This document shows positions 31,188-39,473 of a DNA stretch of 64,000 nucleotides, one piece after another. The position numbers were made by a program, and so were the translations under genes. The stretch is from Opitutia bacterium (GTDB taxonomy: Bacteria > Verrucomicrobiota > Verrucomicrobiia > Opitutales > Opitutaceae): the NCBI GenBank assembly GCA_016187945.1, contig JACPIT010000005.1:1240001-1304000 (forward strand), in the 5' to 3' direction. The first letter of the stretch is position 1; each line of letters starts with the position of its first letter. The notes under the pieces were generated by a model. It was not told the DNA's origin, did not search any database, and saw nothing but the letters and a program-made list of their open reading frames with translations.

Positions 31188-32210
31188 TCACGAGAGGACG
31201 CGCTGCAGCCAACCGAACGGCACGAGCCCGCTCGACGTGGCGGCGGCGAGCCAGCGTTGCGGGCGCGGCGAGGTGAGCGGAGCGTGGCAAAGCGACGCCA
31301 CACGCAGGCGCAGCCCGAAACGACGGCGGAGCCGGCGCGCGATCCCGCGCTCGGCCGCGGCCCACGTGATCTCGTGTCGCGCCCACGCGAGCAGCGGCGC
31401 GACCGCAAGTGCCGCGCTCTGGAACGCCAGGGCCATGCCGTTGCCGGTGAACGGCGGGATCATCGCGAACGCGTCCCCGAGGCGGACACCGTCGCTCGCG
31501 AGGCGGGGGCGAAAGGGAAGTCCGGCGACGGCGGTGCAGCTTTCCGGATCGATCTCGGCGCGGGCGAGGCGCGCGGCGAGGACGTCGAGCCCGGCCGCGC
31601 GCAGATACGCGGGCAGCAGCTCGGCGCGAGCGGCGGCGATTTCCGCGCGGCGACGGAAAAGGCCGCAGACGTTCGTGCGACCGTCCGGGAGCGGACATAC
31701 GCCGACATAGGCGCGATCGCCGAGATGCATCTCGAGCGCGGGCGCAGTGGGGAGGTCGAACGCGTGAAGTTTCAGGCCGATCCACGCCGGGTCGCGCGCG
31801 GCGGCGCGGCCGGTGGCGAGCACGCGACCGACGGCGGGTTCGCTGGACGCGCGGCGGTTCGCGTGCAGCGTGCCGCCGGCGCGGAGGAATTCGCCGGCGA
31901 GCCGCGCGTCGAGCATGTGGCGGCTGAGTGCGAGCGCGGGAGTGGTCAGCCGGTGGCGCCGCAGCAGAGTGTCGCGGGCGAACCAGCGAACTTCGCGGAC
32001 CGGCAGCGCGCCGGCGAGAACGGGCGCGAGGCCGAGGTGCGCGATCGTGCGCTCGTCGAGCCCGCGGATGAATTCGCCGCAGACGCGATGCCGCGGGAAG
32101 GCGTGCGTTTCGTGAACGGTGACGCTCACACCGGCGCGGGCGAGCGCGCCGCCGAGCGAGAGACCGGCAAGGCCGCCGCCGACGATTTCGAGCGGGCGCG
32201 GCGCGTTCAT
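31188..32210 (-). CDS. FAD-dependent oxidoreductase/monooxygenase of the type III PKS cassette
   Basis: 340 residues; ATG at 32210 (MNAPRPLEIVGGGLAGLSLG). The N-terminal Rossmann FAD motif GGGLAGLSLGGAL is followed by an acidic ribose-binding residue (VHE). HRVCGEFI is typical of geranylgeranyl-reductase/tryptophan-halogenase-like flavoproteins, and a second FAD motif lies around GDAFAMIPPFTGNGMALAFQSA. It probably oxidises or reduces the type III PKS product. No membrane segment is evident apart from the C-terminal hydrophobic helix. Two bases separate it from the PKS start, so the pair is co-transcribed. The exact reaction is unknown. Confidence 0.88.
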   Translation of the reverse strand: MNAPRPLEIVGGGLAGLSLGGALARAGVSVTVHETHAFPRHRVCGEFIRGLDERTIAHLGLAPVLAGALPVREVRWFARDTLLRRHRLTTPALALSRHMLDARLAGEFLRAGGTLHANRRASSEPAVGRVLATGRAAARDPAWIGLKLHAFDLPTAPALEMHLGDRAYVGVCPLPDGRTNVCGLFRRRAEIAAARAELLPAYLRAAGLDVLAARLARAEIDPESCTAVAGLPFRPRLASDGVRLGDAFAMIPPFTGNGMALAFQSAALAVAPLLAWARHEITWAAAERGIARRLRRRFGLRLRVASLCHAPLTSPRPQRWLAAATSSGLVPFGWLQRVLS

Positions 32211-32355
32211 GCGGGCGGTGGCCGATTTCCCAGCGCGTATTTCGGCGCGGATGTGGCAGCGGCCGTGGAGCGGCTGGCGCCGGCCTGGGATGCTGGTGCG
32301 CTCCCAGCCGTCTGACGATGGCTGGGACGACGAACGGCGGTCGCGGCGAGTGAGT

Positions 32356-33042
32356 TCATCGGAGTTTCTCCGCCACGAGACGATACGCGCCGCGGACGGT
32401 GAGCGTGATGCGGCAATGCCAGTGGCGGCGGTCGAGGCCGAGGACGCGCGGCAGTTCGTCGCCGCGAAAACCGGCGGCAATACTGACGGCACCGTCGTGT
32501 CGAGTGACGAGACTCCAGCGCAGTGCGCGAGCGGTGGCGCGAAACAACCAGCGCGCCCAGGCTGAGCGATGCGGTTCGCTGGCGAGGACGAGTTCGGCGT
32601 GCGGCGAGAGCGCGGCGCCGAGGCGGCGCAGTTCTCCGTCGGTGAAGTGGTGCCAGACGAGATTGCCGAGGACGATCGGGTAGTCTGGCCAATCGCGGAA
32701 GGCGAGGGCGTCGACGGCATGCCAGCGATGCCATGCGGGAAAATGTGCGGGGCGCGGAGTGCGATCGAGGCCGTCGACCCGGAGGAACGGCGCGAGGCGG
32801 CACGCGAGTTCGCCGTCGCCGGCGCCGATTTCGAGCGCGCGCGACGGCGGGCGGCCGTGCGAGCGCAGCATGCGCGCGAACCAGCGGTCGGTGCCGGTGA
32901 GGACGTTGATGCGGTGCAACTCGCGGCGAGACGTGCGGGCTTCGGGCGAGCCTGGCGCGAGCGTATCGAGCAACTCCGGTGCGCTGATGCGGGCAGCGAG
33001 CGGCAAGGAGGCGGGCGAGACGGGCAGCGTGGCGACGGCCAT
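32356..33042 (-). CDS. Class I SAM-dependent methyltransferase of the type III PKS cassette
   Basis: 228 residues. Motif I is ALEIGAGDGELACRL. The acidic residue after beta-2 (VDGLDRT) and post-motif PIVLGNLVWHHFTD complete the SAM-binding core. It is the first gene of the three-gene minus-strand cassette and is separated by 145 bp from the oxidoreductase. The likely role is O- or C-methylation of the aromatic polyketide. Similar methyltransferase/FAD-oxidoreductase/type III PKS triplets occur in other bacteria, which supports joint function. Confidence 0.87.
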   Translation of the reverse strand: MAVATLPVSPASLPLAARISAPELLDTLAPGSPEARTSRRELHRINVLTGTDRWFARMLRSHGRPPSRALEIGAGDGELACRLAPFLRVDGLDRTPRPAHFPAWHRWHAVDALAFRDWPDYPIVLGNLVWHHFTDGELRRLGAALSPHAELVLASEPHRSAWARWLFRATARALRWSLVTRHDGAVSIAAGFRGDELPRVLGLDRRHWHCRITLTVRGAYRLVAEKLR

Positions 33043-33451
33043 GCCTGCGTGACCGCGCGCGGCGCGCCGGCGTTCCAGCGAGTCGGTCCGGCGCGAGGCG
33101 TCGGGCGGTTTACCGAGGCGGCGATGGTCGACGCGAAGCCGAGCGCCGAGAGCGCCGACGCAAAGTGCGAAGAGCGGGAAAGCGGTGGCGTCTTTGGCGC
33201 TAGTCGCGCTTGAACGCCGCGATTGAACGAAGCGAAAGCGCGGTGGTGCGACGTGGGCGCGACCGTGTCGTCGCGGAGCGCCGAGGCGGCGACGGTTTGG
33301 TTTATTGAAGCTCGCCCAATAGACTGTCGTGCAATTTGTCGGTGGTTGGGCGAAGAGGCCCGCTCCGCCGCGAGCGTGTTGCGGTTTTCGCAGCGCACCG
33401 GGCCGGTGCGCCCTACCCGGCAGCCTGATCGGCGAGACTCAATAATCCGCG
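33043..33451. other. Intergenic region with a partial 'gcgcaccgggccggtgcgc' repeat
   Basis: About 410 bp without a recognised gene. Positions 33358-33418 hold a repeat with cgctccgccgcgag and gcgcaccgggccggtgcgcc segments, also present more completely at 51170-51244. The part next to the methyltransferase should contain its promoter; none is evident by eye. Confidence 0.55.
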
Positions 33452-35689
33452 CTAGACAAGCACGGCGGGTTCGCGCGCGACGGCGACGGGGGCGAGGCGC
33501 AGCTCGATCCAGAAGCGGGAACCGTGGACGCCGTCGGACTCGACGCCGACGGTGCCGTGCATGCGCTCGACGGCGCGGCGGACCATCGCGAGGCCGATGC
33601 CGGTGCCGGCGTAGTCTTCGTTGTGCAGGCGCTCGAAGATGCGGAAAAGACGCGGTTGGAGTTCGGGGCGGATGCCGATGCCGGCGTCGCAAAACCAGAG
33701 GCGCGCGACGCCGTCGCGTTTTTCGGCGTGGATCAAGATGCGCGGAGTTTCGCCGCGGCGGACGAATTTCGCGGCGTTCGTGAGGAGATTGCTGCCGACG
33801 GTGTGGAGGAGGGCGGGCTGGGCGAGCACGGTCGGGAGGTCGGGTGCGATCGTGAGCGTGGCGAGCGGCGACTGGAGCTCGGGGTGGTCGATGACGATTT
33901 CGCGGAGAATTTCCGCGGGAGAAACGGGGGTAAGCTCGACTTCGTGGCGAGAGAGGCGGCTGAACGCGAGGAGGTCGGTGATGAGGCGGTCCATGCGTTC
34001 GCTGCTGCGCATGATGCGTTCGAGAATCGCGCGGCCCTCGGCGTCGAGGCGGGCGCTGTGATCCTCGAGGAGGACGCCGGAGAAACCGGCGATGGCGCGG
34101 ATCGGCGCGCGGAGATCGTGCGAGACGCTGTAGGTGAACTCCTCCATCTGGCGCACGAGCGTATGGAGCGAGGCGGTGCGCTCGCGGACCTTGGATTCGA
34201 GTTCGACGTTCGCCTGGCGGAGCTCGGCTTGTGCGCGTTCGAGGGCTTGCTCGGCGTTTTTGCGCTCGGTGATGTCGACGGCGGCGCCGGCGACGCCCAC
34301 GACTTTGCCGACGGTGTCGCGTTTCGGCGTCATGAAGAGCGAGTAGTGGCGCAGGCCGCGGGCGAGCGGCACGGAGACTTCGCCGTGGCGCGGTTCTCCG
34401 GTGGCTATGACCTCGCGCTTCAGGCGGACGAGGGAGGCGGCTTCGCCGCGTTCGGCGAGTTCGGCGTCGGTGTGGCCGAGGGCGTGGCGGTGCTCGGCGT
34501 GTTCCGGATGCAGCCAGGTGTAGCGCAGATCCTCGTCCTGCTCGAAGAGCGTCAGTTGATCGACGGCGACGGCGAGTCGGAAACGTTGCTCGATCTGGCG
34601 CATCGCGGCTTCGGCTTCGGTGCGATGCTTGAGCTCGGTGTGAAGTTGCGTGAGCGTGCGACGCAGCGTGTGGGCGACGGTGGCGGTGTCGATCAGCGCC
34701 CACGGCCGCGTCGGCGGGAGCATGCCGCGGCCGAATTTCTCGGCGTCGCTCACGAGTGCGGTGACGTCGCCAAGGACGGCGCGGCCGATCCACCACGCGA
34801 GGGCGGCGGTGACGGCGAGGGTGCCGAGCGTGATGCCGAGACCGAGCCAGACGAGGTGCTTGGCGGACGATTCGAGCAACGCGATCGGCGCGCCGACGAC
34901 GGTGGCCCAGCGGCTGTGCGGGCTGTGCGAGACGGCGGTGATGACGTCGATGCCTTCGAGCGTGCGGCTCGGCGCGACGTAGGGCACGCGCCGCAAGACG
35001 GCTTGGACGACGTCGGGTGTCGCTTTATGGCCGATGAATTTCTGGGCGGAGAGGTTGCGCCAGACGATCGTGCCGGCGCTGTCGACGACCGACATGACGT
35101 AGCCGGGTGCGATTTGGCGGAGGTCGATGCCTTCGACGAAGGCGTGCGGCGTCATCACGAGCGCGACGGCGTAGCGGAGTTTTCCGTCGCGGCGGTGCGG
35201 CACGGAAACCGCGAGGACGTAGTCTTTGGTGACAGTGCCGAGCGTGACGCCCGAGACGAAGGCGCGGTCGGCGCGCCACGCCTCGACCGCACCGACGGCA
35301 AGTTGAGTGCGAGGAAGCGGTGTGCCGAACGGGAGGCGGGTGTTGACGAGTTGCTGGCCGGTCTCGTCCACGACGACGATCCAGCGCGAGGTGCCCGAGG
35401 CGATTTTGGCAGCGCGTTCGTAGAAGCCGGCGAAATCGTCGCGCTCGAGCGCGTCGGCGGTCGCGAGCGTGCGGAGGAAGCGCTCGTGGGATTTTATTTC
35501 CTGATCGATGAGCGTCGCGACGGCCTGCGAGGTGTTGCGCAGGTCGCGCGTGATCGCGTCGCGTTCGTGGAGGTAGGCGCGGTAGGTGAGGGCGGCGCCG
35601 AGCACCGACGATGCGAGCACCACGACGGCGCCCAGCAGGACCAGCCGCCCCTTGAGCGAGCCAAAACGATGGGAAAACAGCCGAAGCAT
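33452..35689 (-). CDS. Membrane sensor histidine kinase with periplasmic sensor and PAS domains
   Basis: About 745 residues from the ATG at 35689; in-frame ATGs at 35731 and 35749 would add 14 or 20 residues. TM1 lies just after the start (RLVLLGAVVVLASSVLGAAL). A periplasmic Cache-like domain (VVVDETGQQLVNTRLPFG, later MSVVDSAGTIVWRN) and TM2 (LVWLGLGITLGTLAVTAALAWWIG) follow. Then come a PAS domain ending in VDITERKNAEQ, a coiled coil, the HisKA box (FTYSVSHDLRAPIRAI) and an HATPase domain (NLLTNAAKF, FCDAGIGI, GTGIGLAMVRRAVE). No response regulator is adjacent, so it is an orphan kinase here. The ligand cannot be predicted. Confidence 0.9.
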   Translation of the reverse strand: MLRLFSHRFGSLKGRLVLLGAVVVLASSVLGAALTYRAYLHERDAITRDLRNTSQAVATLIDQEIKSHERFLRTLATADALERDDFAGFYERAAKIASGTSRWIVVVDETGQQLVNTRLPFGTPLPRTQLAVGAVEAWRADRAFVSGVTLGTVTKDYVLAVSVPHRRDGKLRYAVALVMTPHAFVEGIDLRQIAPGYVMSVVDSAGTIVWRNLSAQKFIGHKATPDVVQAVLRRVPYVAPSRTLEGIDVITAVSHSPHSRWATVVGAPIALLESSAKHLVWLGLGITLGTLAVTAALAWWIGRAVLGDVTALVSDAEKFGRGMLPPTRPWALIDTATVAHTLRRTLTQLHTELKHRTEAEAAMRQIEQRFRLAVAVDQLTLFEQDEDLRYTWLHPEHAEHRHALGHTDAELAERGEAASLVRLKREVIATGEPRHGEVSVPLARGLRHYSLFMTPKRDTVGKVVGVAGAAVDITERKNAEQALERAQAELRQANVELESKVRERTASLHTLVRQMEEFTYSVSHDLRAPIRAIAGFSGVLLEDHSARLDAEGRAILERIMRSSERMDRLITDLLAFSRLSRHEVELTPVSPAEILREIVIDHPELQSPLATLTIAPDLPTVLAQPALLHTVGSNLLTNAAKFVRRGETPRILIHAEKRDGVARLWFCDAGIGIRPELQPRLFRIFERLHNEDYAGTGIGLAMVRRAVERMHGTVGVESDGVHGSRFWIELRLAPVAVAREPAVLV

Positions 35690-36180
35690 ACGAGCGGCGC
35701 GAGGGAAGGTGTGCTTGGCATTATGAGGCATTCCCCGCGGCGGCGCCATCGGGGTTTCCCCGGCTGAACGGCGACTAACCCGCTGACCCTACGCCAAAAA
35801 GAAGGCCGACCCAGAGCGCGCGGCGGCACGACTCGCCGCGATGAACGCGAAGAAGGTCGAACTCGGACTCCGCGACGCGACCGGTGCGACGATTAACGTG
35901 TGGAGCTGATCGGCCGTTATTCCGACCGGCTAAGCCCCGTTCGGCATTTCACGTTTTCTGTTTATGCTGACCGAGAATCTGCGTGCGGCAGACTTCCGGA
36001 ATTTTGTCCGTCAGCGAAGAGTCGTTCGGATGGGATCGCATTCCATCGCTTTTAGCCACTGCGCCGATTGGCGTCCCTACTATGGCCGCCTCGATCGTTG
36101 TGCTTCTTGGGGACCGGCCGATTTTAGCGCTACAAGTCCCGGATTTTTCAACCCCGCGGCGAAATTTCGTAAGATATTAA
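35690..36180. other. Intergenic stretch, no gene recognised
   Basis: Nearly 500 bp of visibly lower GC sequence upstream of the sensor kinase and downstream of the tRNA. A 91-residue plus-strand reading at 35964-36239 exists but runs into the tRNA terminator and tRNA, so I do not call it. Confidence 0.4.
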
Positions 36181-36213
36181 ACAAAAGGCCCTCCCGAGCA
36201 GTGGGAGGGCCTC
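36181..36213 (-). terminator. Rho-independent terminator of the initiator tRNA gene
   Basis: On the minus strand: GAGGCCCTCCC, a 7-base loop, GGGAGGGCC, then TTTTG. It begins about 5 bp after the encoded CCA end of the tRNA. Confidence 0.85.
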
Positions 36214-36217
36214 AAAT

Positions 36218-36294
<77 letters not shown>

Positions 36295-36532
36295 ACAAAG
36301 GAGCGGTCAACGTGCGAACCGCGTTTTCGACTGTCAACGGAGATTTTTAGTTTTTTGGAGAAAGGTCTTGCTCCGCTTGTGCGCCGTCTCTGTTTTGACC
36401 CGTCCTGTTCCTTCAACTCAACCTACAGAAACTCGCCGCGCGCTCTGTCTGAACAGGCGCAGCGCTCGCGGCACAGTCTGATCGCAAGGCGGCCCAGTTG
36501 GCCGACCTGTGTATTCGACATACATAGATCCC

Positions 36533-37429
36533 ATGAACGTCACTCCCAAAGACCTCCTCGATGCCGGCGTCCACCTCGGTCACCAGACCAAGCGTTGGAA
36601 CCCGCGCTCCAAGCCCTACGTGTTCGGTCACCGTCAGGGCATCACCATCATCGACCTCGAGAAGACCCACGCCGCGCTGGAAAGGGCCTGCGCGTTCCTC
36701 GAGAACCTCGTCGCTTCGGGCGATGAAGTCCTCCTCGTCGGCACCAAGCGCCAGGCGCAGGAATTGATCAAGGAGGCCGCGACCGCGACCGGCATGCCCT
36801 ACGTCACCACGCGCTGGATGGGCGGCACGCTCACGAATTTCGAGACGATCAAGAAGTCGCTCGCCAAGTTTAAGAAGTTCCAGGCCATGGACGCCAACGG
36901 CGAGCTCGCCAAGCTCTCGTCCAAGGAAGAGTCCGCGATCCGCCGCGAGATGGCGCGCATGACCCGCAACTTCGACGGCATCGCCGGCGTCTCGGCGCTC
37001 CCCGGTGCGATGTTCGTCATCGACGCCGGCTACGAAGCCATCGCCGTCGCTGAAGCCAAGCGCCTCGGCATCCCGTGCGTCGGCCTCGTCGACACCAACT
37101 CCGACCCGACCCAGCTCTCGCACCCGATCCCGGGCAACGACGACGCCGCGAAGGCGATCCGCATCGTCGTCGAGACGGTCGTCGCCGCGATCCAGTCGGG
37201 TCTCGCGCACCGCGAAAACCGCCGCGTGCAGCGCGCCGAGAAGGCCGCCGCTGACGCCGCCGCTTCCGCCGCCGGCACCCCCGACACCGACGAGGTGCTC
37301 GATAAAGTCGTCGCCCTGCCGCAGGACGTGAAGGAACTCGTCAGCGACAAACCCGCCGTTGCTCCGCGCAAACGCACGACCCGCACCGCCGGCGCGAAGA
37401 AATCGACCGTTTCCACGGAAGAAGTCTAA
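36533..37429 (+). CDS. rpsB: 30S ribosomal protein S2
   Basis: 298 residues from the ATG at 36533 (MNVTPKDLLDAGVHLGHQTKRWNP, the universal S2 start). An upstream in-frame ATG at 36509 would add a non-conserved leader. The globular S2 domain runs to about 225 (MYVTTRWMGGTLTNF-like stretch at 85-100, IPCVGLVDTNSDP at about 178). A C-terminal Ala/Lys-rich extension follows, ending in KKSTVSTEEV. S2 binds late to the head of the 30S subunit with S1. It is followed after 24 bp by tsf, the common bacterial rpsB-tsf arrangement. The 240-bp region upstream should carry the promoter. Confidence 0.97.
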   Translation: MNVTPKDLLDAGVHLGHQTKRWNPRSKPYVFGHRQGITIIDLEKTHAALERACAFLENLVASGDEVLLVGTKRQAQELIKEAATATGMPYVTTRWMGGTLTNFETIKKSLAKFKKFQAMDANGELAKLSSKEESAIRREMARMTRNFDGIAGVSALPGAMFVIDAGYEAIAVAEAKRLGIPCVGLVDTNSDPTQLSHPIPGNDDAAKAIRIVVETVVAAIQSGLAHRENRRVQRAEKAAADAAASAAGTPDTDEVLDKVVALPQDVKELVSDKPAVAPRKRTTRTAGAKKSTVSTEEV

Positions 37430-37453
37430 TCTCCCAACCTAGAAATCATTCCC

Positions 37454-38044
37454 ATGTCCGCTGTCACAGCCAGTATGGTTGCAGAGCTCCGCGAGAAAAC
37501 CGGCGCGGGTCTGCTCGATTGCAAGAAGGCCCTCGACGAAACCAAGGGCCACATGGAGGACGCCATCACCCTCCTGCGCAAAAAACTCGGCAACAAGATC
37601 GACAAGCTCTCCGGCCGCACCACGAAGGAAGGCCTCATCGAGTCCTACATCCACGTCGGCGGCAAGGTGGGCGTCCTCGTCGAGGTCGGTTGCGAAACCG
37701 ATTTCGTCGCGAAGAACGACGACTTCAAGGCGTTCTGCCGCGACCTCTGCTTGCAGATTGCCGCGACCAGCCCGCTCTACGTTTCGCGCGAGCAGGTGCC
37801 GGAAGCCGATTTGGCCAAGGAGCGTGAAATCGCCGCGGCGCAGATGGAGGGCAAGCCCGCCGCTGCCGTGCAGAAGATCGTCGAAGGCAAACTGGAGAAA
37901 TATTTCTCGCAGGTGTGCCTCATCGACCAACCCTTCGTCAAAGATCCGAACAAGACGATCAAGGATCTGCTGAAGGAAAAGGTCGGCACCATCGGCGAGA
38001 ACATGGTCATCCGCCGCTTCGTCCGCTTCCAACTCGGAGCCTAA
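37454..38044 (+). CDS. tsf: Elongation factor Ts
   Basis: 196 residues, the short form of EF-Ts with one core subdomain (the E. coli protein is about 283). N-terminal UBA-like domain: VAELREKTGAGLLDCKKAL. Signature TDFVAKN for EF-Tu nucleotide-exchange contact: GCETDFVAKNDDF. The C-terminal module has the expected GENMVIRRFVRF end. It catalyses GDP release from EF-Tu and shares an operon with rpsB. Confidence 0.97.
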   Translation: MSAVTASMVAELREKTGAGLLDCKKALDETKGHMEDAITLLRKKLGNKIDKLSGRTTKEGLIESYIHVGGKVGVLVEVGCETDFVAKNDDFKAFCRDLCLQIAATSPLYVSREQVPEADLAKEREIAAAQMEGKPAAAVQKIVEGKLEKYFSQVCLIDQPFVKDPNKTIKDLLKEKVGTIGENMVIRRFVRFQLGA

Positions 38045-38073
38045 GACGTCGCAGCTAAACTAAGCCACTCTCG

Positions 38074-38103
38074 AAGGCGCGCCCGCAACGGCGCGCCTTT
38101 TTC
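38074..38103 (+). terminator. Rho-independent terminator of rpsB-tsf
   Basis: Inverted repeat aaggcgcgcc / ggcgcgcctt with a short loop followed by a T-run, 30 bp after the tsf stop. Confidence 0.9.
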
Positions 38104-38207
38104 ATGCAGACGCGAAAACCAGGCCCGCCCCCCAACCGCGCGGCACGGGCGGGCGTGCCTTCTTTTCGTGTGTTGCTCCGGTTTCGTGGTTTGCTTGGCT
38201 TTCATCC

Positions 38208-38615
38208 ATGAGCGTCACGCAATCCCAGATCGTCCAACGCGGCCTTACGAATCGCTGCCCGAATTGCGGCGGCAAGACGCTCTTCCGCGCCGACAAACCG
38301 CTTCAGCTCCACTCCGAGTGTCCGCAGTGCCGTCTGAAGCTCGAACGCGAGGAAGGGTTTTTTCTCGGCGCCATGGCGCTCAACTACGGTGTGACGTGCT
38401 GCGTGTTCCTCGCGCCCATTGCGCTGCTCTGGTATTACGGTGTGCTGGGTAACACGGTTGCGGCCGTGGTCGCGATTGCGGCGGCGCTGCTCGTGCCGCT
38501 CTTGCTCTACCGCTCGTCGCGGAGCTGGCAGTTGATGCTCTACTATTTTTTCCTCCCGCAGCACCTCCCGGCCAATCGCCGCGAGCTGTCCGGGAGCGAG
38601 GACGAGAACGTTTGA
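38208..38615 (+). CDS. DUF983 family membrane protein with zinc ribbon
   Basis: 135 residues. Two CxxC pairs at the N-terminus (Cys17/Cys20 in CPNCGG and Cys38/Cys41 in CPQCRL) form a likely zinc ribbon. EGFFLGAMALNY and two transmembrane helices follow (about 60-80 and 84-104). DUF983 proteins are widespread small inner-membrane proteins of unknown role, sometimes near cytochrome oxidase genes; no such genes are here. It stands alone between tsf and a tRNA. Confidence 0.85.
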   Translation: MSVTQSQIVQRGLTNRCPNCGGKTLFRADKPLQLHSECPQCRLKLEREEGFFLGAMALNYGVTCCVFLAPIALLWYYGVLGNTVAAVVAIAAALLVPLLLYRSSRSWQLMLYYFFLPQHLPANRRELSGSEDENV

Positions 38616-38700
38616 GGCGGATTCGGGTCGGTGTCGGCGTCGTTGCCCGCCTTCGCCAAGGCTTCGGCGGTCAGCTTCCTTTCGGCTCCCGAAAGAAAGC

Positions 38701-38791
38701 TGGCGGAGAGGGTGGGATTCGAACCCACGTTAGGGTATAAGCCTAAACCGCATTTCGAGTGCGGCGCGTTCAACCACTCTGCCACCTCTCC
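38701..38791 (-). tRNA. tRNA-Ser (CGA anticodon), CCA encoded
   Basis: Minus strand: acceptor GGAGAGG/CCTCTCC, discriminator G, CCA encoded. Anticodon loop CTCGAAA (CGA). A long variable arm (TTTAGGCTTATACCCTAA region) is typical of class II serine tRNAs. T-arm GTGGG-TTCGAAT-CCCAC. Length 91 with CCA. Confidence 0.95.
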
Positions 38792-39107
38792 GGAAGCAAG
38801 GTGCCGAAACGTAGAGTCCGGGAACGAAAACGGAAGCAGAATTTTTGCGGATTTGTCGGCGAAACGGAGTCGTCGTCGGCTGCATCTTGCTCACCCCAAG
38901 TCGCTACAAAGCTCACGGTCGCGACCGGCCGCCCCGGGGCGACGATCGCAAGATCTTGTTCTCGCGGGGGGCATCCGGGTCGCAATTGCGTCGAGTGCAC
39001 GGCGGGATAATACCCAGCCAATCTGAGGTATCGGCGCGATTGCGAGGCTCATCGGGAATGTATGTTCTGAGGACTTTACCGGTCACCGCTCGCTCCCCTT
39101 ACCTCAA
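38792..39107. other. Intergenic stretch, no gene recognised
   Basis: About 315 bp between tRNA-Ser and the next plus-strand gene; contains the promoters for both, not identifiable by eye. Confidence 0.4.
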
Positions 39108-39473
39108 ATGGCGCTGTCCTTCCGCGAACGCTATTCTGCGAAGCATCGCATCGATCCATCCGGATTCGAGGAGCATCTCTTGCGGCGCGCGTTGTATTTC
39201 CACGCCCGCCCGCTCCGGAGCCTGCTGGCAGCGTTGCCGGACTATTTTTCGGCCGATCGGGAGTTTCTACGCAGCGTGGGTGATTTGCGGAGTCGGCGCT
39301 TTTTTCACGCCGAGGCGGGAGAATATCACACCAGCGCGGCGAGTCGCGGTCCTTTTCACCGGTTCCTGCGGTTGCGGGTTTCAGCGGAGCGCGTGCGCCA
39401 GATCATGGAGGAAACGTGGGGCAAGCTGGAATCGAATCCACCCGTCGAGACGCCGGACATCACCGCACGCTGA
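39108..39473 (+). CDS. Conserved-looking hypothetical protein
   Basis: 121 residues (MALSFRERYSAKHRIDPSGFEEHLLRRALYFHARPL start, split here for brevity: begins MALSFRERY). It is rich in aromatic and charged residues, with no signal peptide or membrane helix, and is predicted cytoplasmic and helical. I recognise no family. It looks real because it has balanced composition and ordinary codon use, unlike the Arg-rich spurious frames around it. It converges on the aldehyde dehydrogenase gene with a 14-bp overlap of the 3' ends. Confidence 0.6.
   Translation: MALSFRERYSAKHRIDPSGFEEHLLRRALYFHARPLRSLLAALPDYFSADREFLRSVGDLRSRRFFHAEAGEYHTSAASRGPFHRFLRLRVSAERVRQIMEETWGKLESNPPVETPDITAR

Noticed and set aside
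33524-35767. 747-codon plus-strand frame opposite the sensor kinase
   Set aside because: Asp/Arg/Ala-rich shadow; the minus strand has all kinase boxes.
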